Program-made: the position numbers and the translations under genes
The notes under the pieces: model-generated
What the model saw: only the letters and a program-made list of their open reading frames with translations
Database searches by the model: none
Told to the model about the DNA's origin: nothing
From: Aquanectria penicillioides
Taxonomy: Eukaryota; Ascomycota; Sordariomycetes; Hypocreales; Nectriaceae
Direction: 5' to 3'
Assembly: GCA_003415625.1 (NCBI GenBank)
Contig: PYIU01000002.1
Coordinates: 5,642,001 to 5,706,000 of the forward strand
Length of the DNA stretch: 64,000 nucleotides
Shown here: positions 12,187 through 25,400 of the stretch, piece after piece
Position numbering within the stretch: the stretch's first letter is position 1
How the letters are laid out: each line of letters starts with the position of its first letter

Positions 12187-12634
12187 AGTCACGCCAGTGG
12201 CGGTCATGTTTGCCTTCGCTAAAAGCGCAGCTGTCAAGATGGATGGCAGCCTGTCTCACTCGCAATCCACGTGAGTGCATAGAGATTGTTGACCCACCCG
12301 AAAACCAACCTGATTAGGCATGCTGTAATACTTGGGACCAGGCGGCTGTGGCGCAACTGCCGTAATTTCAAAAGTTTGCTTCACTCAGCTCCAGCGTCCC
12401 ACGACAGCTGTATGTGGGCTCAGTTAGATCAGCACCTTCTCGTCAGGTTGCCGTTTTTGGATTTCGGATTTCGGATTAAGACATGCACCGCTTGCCCCAC
12501 AATCCCATCCTCTTTAACCTAATCTGGAAGGCGGGACAGCGGTCAGATCTGGCAGTATTCCAAAATCTCAAAGAAATCCAAGCACCAAGAGCGACGGGTT
12601 GATCCAAGTTGCGCCAAGCTGCCAGGTTCTCAGG

Positions 12635-15600
12635 ATGGGCAAACGAGCCTCACACGGCGGCGATGGTGCCAACGCATTCAGGAAGCGTCAGAAGGTCACC
12701 CATGAAGCCCCCACCAGTGAGGAAGTCACCTCCAGTGACCAATTGCGCAAGCTGCTGGCCTTCGACCAAGACTTGCGCCACGCCAGACATGGTATGTCTT
12801 GACCTCAGTTATTATTGAAACCCATCTCTAATAAGCTCTTTATAGGCCTTCAATCCTTCAAAGACCTTCTCGACAAAATAATCTCCGAAGATGGTGATCG
12901 ACTAAAAAATCTGCAAATTCTTCAACAATACCTCGAGGCCGTGAAGCCTAGAGACACGTCTGAGGATGCTGTCTTCCTAGCTGATATCATGGAAATGTGG
13001 TCCTTTGCCGTACAAGTCAATGATGAGGGTGTCATGTCATCAGTTGTGGTCGTGATCGGTTTGATTCTCCAAATTGTATCCAGATCTCTTGACCTCGTAC
13101 GCCACGGCCTGGGTATCTGCCAGTCTCTCCTTCAGGATCGACAACTAAAATCCCTCTCGAAGAATTTGTCTTTAGAGAAGAGCAAAGCTTTCGTCATTTC
13201 GCCGACACTGCGCATGTTGCGCGAGGCTGTGTGCTTAGATGGCGGGGCCTATGCAAAGCGGATCTTCCGTGCCAGGAATTTCACCCTGGCATCGCTCGGG
13301 AGAAACCTGGAGGTTGGGCATCTGGGAGATGGCCAGGAGGATGTCCGAAGAGCCTCTGTTAGAACCAATGCGGTTCGATTTTCTTGAGTCTTCTCAAGTA
13401 TTTGCATTCAGATGGCAGAAAGGAACTCCTTGCACAAAAGGAGCTTCTGTCCCACCTGACCTTTATGATCAAAAGCGATCCTCCTCATCTGATCAATGAC
13501 ATCCTGGATTCTTTGAAATCTCACGTCTTAATGGATGATAAACTACCACGAGAGGTTAAGTTTCGGAATTTCAACACAAAAACACTGGGACGCCTTCTCG
13601 GTCTTTACACGTACGCTGGCGATGAAGATGGGACAGATGAGACTTCAACAGTCAGGCACAAAGTTCACAAGTTCCTTATCTTCGTGTGTACAAACCCTAG
13701 CGCTGGCATACTGTATCCCTCTACGGGTCTGTACCCGAAAGAATCAGATGAAGAGCTTGCTGGGCCTAAAAGCAACAGGAGCGCAGACAACGCACTTTTT
13801 GCGGATAAGTACAAGGACGACATTCCCATCTACAACTTTGTACTTGCCGAATTCGCTCAGAAACTTCGTCCATGGTCTAGCATGAAGCATAGCGAACTAC
13901 TCGTGGCCATCTTTACGTCTGCCCCCGAGCTTATCGCCAAATATTTCCTCAACAACAGATCGTTCACGTTTGAACCGAAGCTTTCAATGACCTGGATCGG
14001 ATACGCTGCTTTCCTCTTCAATACCATGACGATTCCTCTGCCAGCCCGATTTGGGGACCGGGTACGGTCTGCCAAGGCTCCTCCCCCCACCTCCATTCTC
14101 CTCGACAACATCATCCCGCTTCCTATCAACCAAAAGGTTCTTATCCGCTGCCTAACACCCACATCCCACCTGACCTCATTTTTCGCTACAAGAATCCTTA
14201 TTGTAGCCCTTGAGAAGCTGAGGGCGGCACTCAAGATGCACGAGGAAGTAGCCAACACTTCCAACAGCAATTGGACTGAAGCGAGCCGGCGGTTGATTGA
14301 TGCCTTCTGTCAACGAATTCCCGACATGAAGGAAGCCGTGCGTTTATACAAGGGAGTACCTGCAAAGAATATTCTTCACAAAGCAATGATAACTCGTCTA
14401 TTACGACTTTATTATGAAGTTATTCCCCAAGTGGCTCTTGCTGCCAATTTCGACGTCTCCCCATTTTTCACAGAAGTTTTGAAGAAGCTCAATGAAGGAA
14501 GTGAAAAGCCGGAGGATGAATCGTTACTTGCTATGGAGTTGGAAAACCTGGTTTCTATTGCCAGTTATTCTCCTGGCATGCGATGGTTCTCCAAGATTGA
14601 TAACCTTGCCGATGGCGTTGCTGCGTCTCCGTACACGGCTCTTCTCAGGATATTGTCTGGGAAGAATCAAGACCTTTCATCACAGCAATTGAAACAAATC
14701 CTCGGTAACGTTGCCGTAGAGAACCAGCTGGTTACTAAAGCGTCCTTGCTCAACTCTCTACATGAGTCCCTTCAAAGCACACTGTCTTCAGTTGAAAGCA
14801 GTGATATGGAGAAAATTTGGGGTTTTGTGGACAACTGCATTAACCGATGTGCCTCTTCTCCAATCAAGTATCTCGACTTGATGGAAACTTACCTCCAGGA
14901 AGAAGGGGTAGTTTCTTCAAACAGAGCTGCCACACTGCTCAATGTGACAATGGTTGAGCAACTACCTTACTTTGTGAACTCGGCAAAGCACGGGGAACAA
15001 CACTCTCTTGCGAAATTCTTCTCCATTTATTTCAATGCCTCATACCGCTCGAAGCAGGCCAGGCCTCTCACAAAAGCACTGTACAGGCGCATCAGCGCCC
15101 AATTCCCTAAGACTGTCAAATTAAAGGGCCTTAAAGCCGACAAGTCCGCTAACGATAACGACGAGGATTTGATTGATGCAGATGGTCCAGTTAGCACAAA
15201 GGCCAAGGCTGGCTCAGCCCTGGACCCTTCACAATTGGAAGAAGTACTGCATGTGTCATTCTTGGACGAGGCAGACAACACAGCTCTAGTCAAATGGACG
15301 ACCAAAAACGTCGAGGACTTAGTCGAAGATGGCTGGGCTGCTGGATTGATCCGGCTTTTGTCTTCCAGTCATACAAACATTCGAAAGGAGGCCCTCACAA
15401 ACATTCTCAAGATGGCCGCCAAAATCAAGGAGTCGACTTACGAGGAGAAGGACCAGGTCTGGCTTCTGCTCTCGGAACTGGCCGAGTCCTCGAGGTCCCA
15501 AGTCGACATCGGCCCTGTGCCCTCGGCCTTTCCCGCGTTCGCCATCCATGCTCTTGACGTCCTCAAACACCCGATCCACCCACTCTACCCCAAGGTTAAT

Positions 15601-16071
15601 TCTTTCCTCACCCGAGGCCCTGTCTGGTCACTCGACAAACTACCCATGGCCCATGATATCCTTCACGGCGAGCCGTCTGAGGACGACAAGTACTACACAG
15701 AAATCACTTGGCTGCTGGCCTATCTGCTCGAAAGTTTACGCTCGCCCTTTGACTTGAGCGTCTTCCACAAGAAGCGCTGGTTCGAAAAGATCCTTGTCCT
15801 CGGCGGCAACCCTTATCTACGCTTCAACTTAAGGACTCGTGTCCTGCGGCTTCTCTATCGGGCCACATGCATTGAGGGTGGTAGCACTACTCTTGCCACC
15901 CGGTTCGGCATTTTCAGCTGGCTTGATGCCCAGCGTGCTGCATGCGAAGTCCCCGACGAAGCCGAGATACTGGGCTCCCTGATGAAGAGAGTTTGGCAAA
16001 CTTGTGATCAGGAAAAAGTGACCGCGTGGAGCAAAGGAGGTGTGAAAAAGATCGTTGCAGCTTTAGCATAG
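12635..16071 (+). CDS. urb1: Nucleolar pre-ribosomal protein Urb1 (Npa1); one homopolymer frameshift
   Basis: Urb1/Npa1 is a large helical-repeat protein of early pre-60S particles, needed for 25S and 5.8S rRNA maturation (family knowledge). Exon 1 is 12635-12791 (MGKRASHGG..., basic N-terminus), intron GTATGT...TATAG, exon 2 12846-16071; about 1127 aa. The Urb1-type block RHARHGLQSFKDLLDKI is created exactly at the splice. Conserved helices follow, such as VRTNAVRF and LLKYLHSDGRKELL. Between these two the frame shifts at the T run 13379-13382: one extra T gives a continuous protein and a total divisible by three, whereas the printed sequence stops at 13387. No good intron explains the break. 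Assignment rests on N-terminal pattern, length and architecture. Confidence 0.85.
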
Positions 16072-16788
16072 CCTGCGGATGAATAGGGAGGGTTTCTTTC
16101 TTTTAGATAGGTAGATTGGTAGTGGCATAAAGATATATACCCAGCATTGCAATCCCAGTTGATTTTTTGTACTCTTCATTATGACTTTGTCCGCTAAGTG
16201 GTCACTGTTCTGGCATCCTAGGCTTTGTCCACTGGCTTGTCCGCGAGTTAAAATCGCATTTCCTAAACCCTTCTTTAAGCGACTATCACAACAAACTCGT
16301 CATCGAATGATTATTCCAGATAGAGTGATCAAGTCGCAACGCAAGTGAATCCCTGGACGGGACAATAGGGGTTTTGAAAAAAAAAATCAGTTCAAACTTG
16401 TTCGTACATTATGTACAAATCACTAGAAGACATCCTTCTAACTCTCCATTTCAAGCAAACACCGAACAAAACCAAAACTCGGGGAAAGGTGAACTAAAAC
16501 ACCCGTCGCATATTCAAAATCCCAAATACACCCCCAGCCACTTTCGCTCCTCTCTGTAGTCGTCTCCCTGAAATATTACGATGTGTGTATATAAAAGTCC
16601 CTTGGCTGGCAAAACAAAACAAGCAAGCCGAGCGAAATTCTCCGAGACGCTGACGCGGGCAATGGTCGTCCTTCTCTCCTTTTAGGTGTCCTGTCCACTC
16701 CGCCGGGATGAAAACAAAAACAATTCGCAGATGGCATTAGGATAGCAGTTCTTCGCTGCTTTGCGCTCATGGCGATTTCATACGCCGT
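16072..16788. other. Convergent 3' flanks of urb1 and csmA
   Basis: Two genes end facing each other. The sequence is AT-richer with an A8-9 run at 16378-16386. No additional gene or clear structural RNA recognised. Confidence 0.6.
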
Positions 16789-19700
16789 TTATAGTTGGCC
16801 AGAGAGGAGGGCCTCAGTAGCTGTGAAAAGTAAATTAGCAAGTGATCATGGTCATCTATTCATGTAAAACGTACCGGAATTGATGTAAGCTCTCTTGGCA
16901 TCCAGAGGAACGCCAAAGCGCTTCTCAAGCTCCTGCTTGATGCCCTTTTTAGTGACAGTCATCAAGTCGGCTGTCTTGAGGATGTCACGGATCTCGGCAA
17001 GCAAGGCATCGTCACTTGGCAGGCCGACCATGTCCTCAGGGGAGAAAAACTGGGAGCCGCCAAATTGGCTCATGCGGTTACCAGGCATTTCGGAGTGAGC
17101 AAGAGACATGCGAGACATGTTATGAGCCTGAGGGGCGAAGCCGGCGGTGGAACCGGGCCGACTGGCTTGATAAGCGCCGCCATACTCAGAGAACGGACCC
17201 TGAGCCTTCGTGGCATAGCTGTAGCCGGAGACTTCAGAGCGGACGTCATCACGAGCAGTCTGGGTCTCCCACAGCTCCGCCTGATACTCCTCCCACTTCT
17301 TGCGAGGAATCGAGGCGGGGTCAAATTTGCCTTCGTCGCTAATGACAATCTTCTTGCCCTTCTCGCCAGCAACAACACGAGTATTACCCCAGTTGAAGTC
17401 ATCCATGTGCCAGAAAGAGTAGAGGGGAAGACCGAAACCGAAAACGGGAATAGCGAGAATGTAGAGAATCATCCATCCAACCATCTCCCACTTGCGACGC
17501 AGGATGAATATAATAGCCTGAAGACCATAGATGGCAGCCAGCAAGATGAAGGATGTAATCGGAACAACGTCAGGGTTATCGACGACAAGATAAATCATGT
17601 AGACGATGTAACCGACAATGACAGGCTGCACAATAGTACTGAGCAAGTCGACGAAGATGACAAAACGCATACTGAAACAGCAGAAACCGCAGAGCTGAGC
17701 CATGGGGATAAGCTCAATCAGGTTGTGGACGGTAGAGTTGATCCAACGACGTCTTTGGGAGAGGAAGACAGCCCAAGAGTCGGGAGCAATAGTCCAGGCG
17801 TGCGCAGTGTTGATATACTTTGTCTTATACTTGGAGTGGTACTTCAACAGAAGCGTAGTAAGATATCGATCTTCACCCAGGTGCAACAGGTTCTTCATGT
17901 GAAGGGTGTCAACACGAATAGTGGCGTAGTCATCAACAATCTCACGACTGACAAAGAGGGGCTTTCCGGTCTCTGCAGCACGGATTCGGTACATGGAGAA
18001 ACAGCCAGGCAAGCAGGTGACGGAGCCGAACAAGCTTTCGAAAGCCTTTGACATGTTGTGTGAGATCCAGTACTCGTAAACCTGAATCATGGTAATGAAT
18101 GAAGCTTTGGCGTTGGTCAAGGCTGTTTCACCACAAATACCGATCAATCGAGTGTCGTCCAAGAAAGCAGACACCATGCGTGTGGCCGAGTCAGGAGCGA
18201 CAACAGTATCGGCATCAATCTGGAAGAGATACTCATAAAAGGTCGGGTTAACGCCGATGATGTTGCGAATCTGGTGGTACATCTCCAACTCCATCGGGCT
18301 CATAGCGAGATTATAGTGAACACGGTTGAGGAAACGCATAAGAACCATCTGTGAATCTCGCTTACCACGGTTACCAGGGCGAGAGACCTCGGAAGGTTTG
18401 CCGACTTTGACAATAACCATGAAAGGAACAATGTGACCTTGGACTTCGTACAGGCCAGAGTAGACTTTGCCCATGTTGTGTTGCTTCATACCTTCACCCA
18501 GAGCCTCGAAACTGAGAGGCTCAGGGTCAACTGTCTCGGATACACCAAGAATGTCCAAGACAATGCGGGGAGTAGGCCTGTCATTACCCTGACCAATAAT
18601 CATACCGTCACAAACAACGACGAGAAGCTTGCGTTTATCGTCGTACTTCATTCGAGCAACGGAATCAATGGCACGACGGAGGGAATCTTCGTCTTCGGTA
18701 TACGCGGGAATCATTGCCATGACAAACTTGTCGAGGTTCTCGGGCATGTTCTTGCCTCCGAATTGAAGGGCTGCAAGGAACTTGAATCCAATGACAGCAG
18801 CGAGCAAGCAAGAAATGGCGAGGACAAGATAGGTGGCGAACAAGCAACGAGTGGAATTTCGCGTGTCTTCATCGCCAACATAGAATAGGTTGTTCAGGCA
18901 AGTCAACATGCGTGCTTTCAAAGCATCATCGATGCTCAGAATTTTCCAGTACTTCGTGATGTCTTGGCCAGCTCGAAGTTGGAACAATTGGGCGACGTTA
19001 TCGTCCATGAAATCAGTGTAACCGTTGTCAGCGGGGGTTGACACGCCAGTCTTGGCTCGCATTCTGCGGCCACCAGTGAGATAGGTAGTAAGGTCGTATA
19101 CGCGGCCGTCCATGATAGCCACAGCTTGCTGCTTTGCCGCTAGCTTCTTGACGTACGAGGGAGTATATCCAATACGGCCCTTCATGTAGTTGGCCTTGAG
19201 CATGGTCATTTGCTCAAAGTACCAGTCAGGGCGGCTATCATTGGTATAATATCTGAAGTCGTGGTATGTGGCAGTGATATCGTCTTTTGAGGTAATGGAT
19301 GTCGACCCAGTGATGTTAGTAGTACGGTAGTCCAAAGTGACTTCGGGTCTCACTTCGCCGTCCTTGCCTTGGCACAAAGCGGAGACCTGAACGGGGAAGA
19401 GGGAGCTGATATCGGTGCCACCGTAATCAGTGAGATCATCGGTATCAAGGTAAGGAGGGTAATGGCGAGGAGCATAAGAGCCAATGTCAAAAACGTAACC
19501 ACGGATGGACACATAGGCACCCTTGCTTCCCTTGTCTCCAGAATAGGCTGACAGTTCGGAGGCGCTGTAAACGTGTTGAGTTGGGCAAATGAGTCGAGGG
19601 AACCCAACCATGAAGAACCCAACAAAACCACACATGAGCCAGATGAGCATGTTGATAGCCAACTTCTCTCTCCAGGCCATGCGTACATCCTTTCGAGGCA

Positions 19701-22476
19701 TTCGGCCCAAGGCTCGAATAAGGAAGTCGGGAATAAACCATGTCAAAAGGAAGACCATGAAGACCCAACGCTTTCGGCTGGGTTTGTCTTTGTACTCCTC
19801 AACCTCTTCAAGGTTCTTCTCATTGCCTCGTTCTGCCATTTGTTCTCGGGTGTCGAGGTTCTTAAACATATCGCCTCCGCCAAATGCAGAGACGCCGGCC
19901 TCAGATCGAGCGTCATCATTGAAGTAGCCGCTCTTGCCCTTTTCGCCATACATAAGAGGAGTGTTACCACCCGAAATGAGACGCTCCTTGGAGGCTCCAA
20001 AAGGTGCGCTCTCGGCCGGGGTTAGACCATCGCCAGCATCGGATAACGGTAGACCATAGCGGCCAGACTGAGACCCAGCTTCAACGAGCTGAGCCACTTC
20101 CATCCAGCATCGTTCACTAAGGAATACACCGGTAGCGCCAACCCGAACTTCATTAGCAGGCCATTGCTTCTCCTCGATGACCATTTCAACACGCTCGCGT
20201 TCACTGCCAACAAGGATTGTTTCAGCATCCGCCATGCCAAGGAATTCACCAAATGGAAGGAATAAACTGAAGTCGGCAGATCGAAGTCGCTGGCTGATTT
20301 CCGCAATGCCGAAAGTCTGAACTTGAGTTCGGACACATTTGCTGTCGAACTGGTTGGCAATGCGTCGGTCATTAGGCTTCAAGCAAAAGACAAAGTAGGC
20401 ATTGGTGCCAGGGTCGGTGACAGCCTTCTGGACATTCTCTAGGGATGACAGGAATTGACCAGAAGCGCCCTGCTCGATGGTGTACTTCGAGTTCTTTCGA
20501 GACTCTCCGGCATTGCTGCTCTGTTCCAAATCTTCCATAGCCTCTTGCTGCTGGCGACGATAGGCAGTGCCGGGTCGGGTCCTGGTGGTCTTTCGAGACA
20601 TGACACTGGGGGCTCGCATAGGCTTGGAGCTGACGGTAGCCTGCATGACAGCAGAGCGTTCGTTGGGGTGAGTGACGGTCTGCAGGGCCTCCTGGCCAAA
20701 GAGACGGGCAACAAACTCGCTCTTGGTGCCGTTGATCATGTTGAGAAGATCACCAGAAATGATCTCGCCATTCTCCTCAATCAGGCCCTTGACAGGGTAG
20801 TCAACTTCACCAGCGAAGTGCTTCACAGTGAAACAAGCCGCGGTGTTCTCAGTGAGGAAATTGCTGCCAGGAAGCTTGGCGGTGGCAGAGCCTACTTCGA
20901 TGGCAGGGTTCTTGCCTTCGAACCGTTTTCGAAGGCTCTCAAGCAACTGCATGTCAGACCGGTTACGACGAGTCTGATCATCCAAGATACTGAGAAGACC
21001 ATTCCCGGGTTTAAGGATACCACGAACAGCATCAGAGTTGTCGAAGTAGCTGGTAGCAGCGACGGAAACTTCCTCGGACTCAAGCATGTCAGCCTTGCGA
21101 TCGAAGAAGTTCTGAAGAGTCATATTGTAAATTGACTCGGTTGCAGCGTTATTGAGAAGCTGATCAAGAGCGGATCCAGTGGAGGTCTGCTGGGCAAATC
21201 CAGGGAAATCGACGATGGACACCGTGTTTGCAATCGACTCTTCGGGAGCACAGACGCGCTGGTTGATGGTCTCAATGATCCAAGCCACCAAGAGAGCATA
21301 GAGGGTTCGAGCAAGCTCGCCAGCATGGGCACGAGCTCCATTGGGATCAAGCATGACAGTCACACGTTCCTTATGAATCATCTTTGTCTTGTAACCCAAG
21401 GTAGTCTGCAGGTCAGCAGCGCCGACACCGAGGAACGCCGCGACAATGCCAAGAACATCCTTGTTCTTGACGGCGGTGATGGTCTGGCCACCCTCGTGTG
21501 AGAAACCACCACTGTCATCAGCGGTGACACTGGTATTGTTGGACGTCTCGAATTCCAGCTGTCCAATATGAAGGATACTGGCAAGCATCTGGCAAATCTC
21601 GGCGATCTCAGCACGAGGGAACTCTAGCTTTCTGAGAGCATTCTTGAACACCTGAAAGCCATCCGCATCATTGATGCCAACCTTGAGCTGGGTGGGGTGA
21701 CCGAGGAACTTCCAACGCTTCTGGGTACCGGCGGCGGCGGCAGTCCCATCCAAACCGAGATGAGTCCTCTCAGCTTCACTAGTACCAGCGAGAAGGTAGT
21801 ACAAGATATGGAAGTTCCTTTCTCCCGTTGGGACATCGGCGATGCGGCTTCGCTCCAATCGATGGTCAAGTAGCTTACCACCGATTAGTATGGGGTTGGT
21901 GGTAGCAGATGTGTCGTATTGAAGCTCGTAAAACAAACCAGCCTTGGAAGCGGTTGACGTGGTGGCAGTCTTGGTGGTTGTCAAGCTATCAAAGACATAC
22001 GCAGCAAGAGAAAGTTTGGTGGAGAGGGGGGTGGAAGACTTGTTCAGCATGGCCGTGAGGAAGTGGCTACGAATCGTAGACTTTCCGGCACCGGATTCAC
22101 CCCTGAGAGGTTAATTAGTACTGGACAAATGCAACCACGTCGATGCATCATGGCGATCGATCATCACTTACAAAAAGACAACGGCCTGGTTCTCAGAACG
22201 ATGGCCAAGTCTCAGCCAGGCACGGTCAGCCATGTCCTCGGCACCGGCCATGGCGCTTCCTTCTTTGCCGCCATCAGGGCCCTTGTTCGATGAGGTGTAG
22301 GTGTTGAGGGAGATCAGGGCATGGGAAGACAGCCGAGCAGTAGGATGGGAAACGTGGAAGCGACTGGCAAGGTGAGCCGTGAGATGTGTGTCGGATTGCA
22401 AGTGTGCCGGGAGAGAGGGCAGCGAAGGCTGATTGTGGGCGCCTCCGCTGCCACCGCCGAGCTGTGGGAGGCTCAT
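16789..22476 (-). CDS. csmA: Class V chitin synthase with myosin motor-like domain (CsmA type)
   Basis: Polymerises UDP-GlcNAc into chitin at hyphal tips and septa; the myosin-like domain binds actin (family knowledge). Exons 22476-22172, 22102-16875 and 16820-16789; 1854 aa. Splicing of intron 1 builds the P-loop [12 protein letters not shown] (about residues 99-110). Order: myosin-like domain (about 1-770), membrane pair (about 880-935), cytochrome-b5-like domain (about 960-1060), further membrane segment (about 1180), chitin synthase 2 domain with FQIDADT (about 1400), EDRYL (about 1515) and the catalytic [12 protein letters not shown] (about 1552), a C-terminal membrane cluster, and a DEK_C domain (about 1790-1850). 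The last 10 codons ([10 protein letters not shown] then TAA) sit in a 32-nt terminal exon; without that splice the protein would end in an unrelated tail. Head-to-head with csmB. Confidence 0.97.
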
Positions 22477-25400
22477 GGCGATATTATCAAGATGCCAACA
22501 GGTGGCTCCCGATGGGATTGGGGTATCGTCGAGAGATGGTTCACTAGCGAGGGACGACGAGATGAGATGGAATCGGAGTGAGAAGCGGTCGTCGTCGTCG
22601 TCACGGGACTGTCGCAGTGGTGTCGAGTGCCGAGAAAAACAGCTATAGCGAGAGGCAAGAACGCACTGTTAACGAAGGGAATAGGGCGCGAGGTTTGACA
22701 AAACGAGCGTCAGGAAGAGAGGAAGAGAGACAGGAGAAGGGGAAGGGCGAGGCTTGAGGAAGCAGAGCCTTCACCAGGTCAGGTTTACTTGACGATGGTG
22801 GTGTAACCGACTTCACGCCAAACAGGCCCTGAGAAAGGGGATTTGTTTTCTTAGGGACGAACACATGCATCCACTGCTATTTTCCGAAGGGCGGGCGTGA
22901 GAGACCAGAGGCGCAAAACCAGCCCAGCGCAGCACCCGACATTCATTACTATGTTTGTCCCACGGCATAAAGGTACGAGCTTTTCGCGTGGTCCGGCACA
23001 AATCACATCCAACACATAGCCACACACTGTGGACCTCAGCCTTTGCCCTCGGCCCTCGAGTTCGAGTCTGAGTCGAGATCAGTCTGGGACACGCTGGGAG
23101 GCGCTGGAGGCGTGGTGGCAGTGAGCGGCCGTGTGAGTGAGCGGGCTTAGAACCATCCTTCCATCCATCCTGTCATGGTCAGAACCATGCTTCCATTGCC
23201 TTTCTCGCGGGTGCAAAGAAAGCGCACTGTACGCGACTGCACATGCCTGGGCTATGGTTATTCAAATCAGGATATCGTGGCTCTCAGCTTGCCCACGCAC
23301 GCCACATTCCTCTATTCGTGTGTTCATTCTTGCACCGATTCCCGCCCATCAGCGGAGGACGCGCGACACTACGGTATGCTCGCTGCACATCCCTACTGTG
23401 CCAAAAGAAAAAGAAAAAACAGGCATTCGCTCACTTAAGTGAACTACATTTGACACTCCAGCCTCGTTATGGAGAGCCCGTATTGATGCCATAGGCGAGG
23501 CCGGCTGGCGGATGATCATAGAAAATCAATCTACTAGTGGTTGGCCCCAAAATAAAAACCCTGGTCGTCCAGGTCACCCACCGGATGTTACCTGCATGGA
23601 CAACTGGGGGGGGATACGGCGGGTCATGCAAAATGCTTGTTTACTGTTTATGCTCAATTCGCGTTTTGTGCAATTCTCTTGGCATGGTTCATTCGAGACT
23701 CTCGGACCTGGATGGATACCAGTATGTAGGAAATAGGTAGGTTTCACTCGCGGAGACACGCGACGCGCTCGATCCATCTAAATCTCAATATTGGTTTTAA
23801 ACCTATGCTATGACTGGGCCCTCAGAGAAGATCTTCTTTTTCCGGGCAGCAACGGCCACAATCATGACAGTGAGAAGCAAAGGGATACGAGATCATGTGC
23901 GGAGTACTCCGTACACAAAGACGGGGTCCCAACTTTTTGGCTGACTGTCCACAACACTGGCGGTTCGACCATGGGAGTCGGGACAGACTTTGGTAGCCGC
24001 AAACCCGCCCTAGACATGGCGCCGATGCATGAATTAGTTTGGTTCGAGGCAGAGAAATGGATTTTGATGTTTTCGAGGGATTGCGAGGCATCTGAGGTCG
24101 GCTAGCGGCCAGTGGGCAAGGTAATCTAACACCTTGGAGAGACAAGATGACGGGCTCCGCTGGTTTCTCGCTGAGACAGCTATCTTGGACGCCATCCACG
24201 CCACCCGGAGCCACTCAACTCATCCATCCCATTTGCTGCCACCAGCCGGAGGTGACGGAGGTGACAGACGGCCCAAGGAAAAGGAAATTCTCCAATTCAC
24301 GGGGCGGGCTAGCCGAGTGATGGTCAACGACCAGATGAGCGAGATGGACCGTCCATTCCCCTGTGGTAATCTCCTGGCCAGGGATCCTGCCCTCAAAGTT
24401 CCACTGCCGGCAGCGCCGCCGACGGCGTTACCCCGTCAGAAATCCAAGGCTTTGTCTGGCCTGTCAATTTATACTCATCCTCATCGTCGCCCTGGGGTCG
24501 GTCTGCCAAAGCTTCTGGAATACCCGAAGAGAGGTGTTAGTGGCGACTGCCCAGGAGGTGACCCAAGTCCCTATGCCTGTTGCTGTTATTTTGGGGAACG
24601 CTGGCAGACTCCCTTCCCGTTCTTCCCCAGGATGAATAAGATTTGCCTTCCTGCCGTTGAAGGCATGATGCCCGTTGGGCGACCGAGTCGAAATGTCCGA
24701 GACAAACTGGCAATGGTTGAGCTATGGGCAAGATAGTGAGACCATGGTCAATTATTAAAGCGCTTTTTCCTGCTTGTATTCTCTGGCTTTTTTTTTTTTA
24801 AGGTGGGTTCCATTGCCTAGCCTCGTGGCCCTCGGAATCCGTCCAGCTGAACGACTGGGCACTACGTAACTGCAACTGGTCACATCACCGTCCAGTGACA
24901 ACGCTAGCAGACCCAGCGGCTGAAATCGATCGCCCATTGGGCTTGGCGTGGCTTGACTGGGAATGGCCAGCTCTTCCCACCTGAGGGCTCACATCCTGTC
25001 CAGCTGGACGCGCCAGACGCGGCCGCCACCGAACGGGCGTGTACCACGTACTGTAGGCGAAAGGGAAGAGGCACTCGATTGACAGGCCGGGGACGGGAAC
25101 CAACAAAGAAAGGAGGCTAATGACGATGGACGGTGTAGGGGGGAGAATGAAAGAGGATGATCTGGTGGAGCAGATCCCGTCCGTGTGCACTTTGCACGAA
25201 GCAGGAGAAGCGAGGATCACAGGCTTCACAGGGTTCTTGATACAAGCAGTTCTTGCGGTGGTGACGTGTTGACGGTCGCGCTCGGCTGCAAAGCACCAAA
25301 AGGGAAAACAACAGGGGATAGGGGGGAAGAAGAAGAAGAAAAGAAAAAAAAAGGCGTATCCCATAAGCCCATGCAGCAACAGCCATCATCAATATTTGAC

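Larger units (their letters stand above)
10801..12187 (+). mobile_element. Tc1/mariner-superfamily DNA transposon, complete ends, RIP-degraded
   Basis: Both ends carry imperfect terminal inverted repeats beginning CAGTGGGG and sharing a CGACACATT block at the same distance, each next to TA (10801-10802 and 12186-12187), the TA duplication expected of this superfamily. Inside lies a transposase pseudogene on the same strand. The first 320 bp and last 75 bp have ordinary composition, while about 11125-12110 is strongly AT-rich with almost no CpG, the signature of repeat-induced point mutation. The copy is certainly inactive. Confidence 0.9.

Noticed and set aside
24134..24736. 200-aa plus-strand frame between the chitin synthases
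   Set aside because: No conserved motif, biased Pro/Arg content, overlapping frames. More likely spacer DNA.
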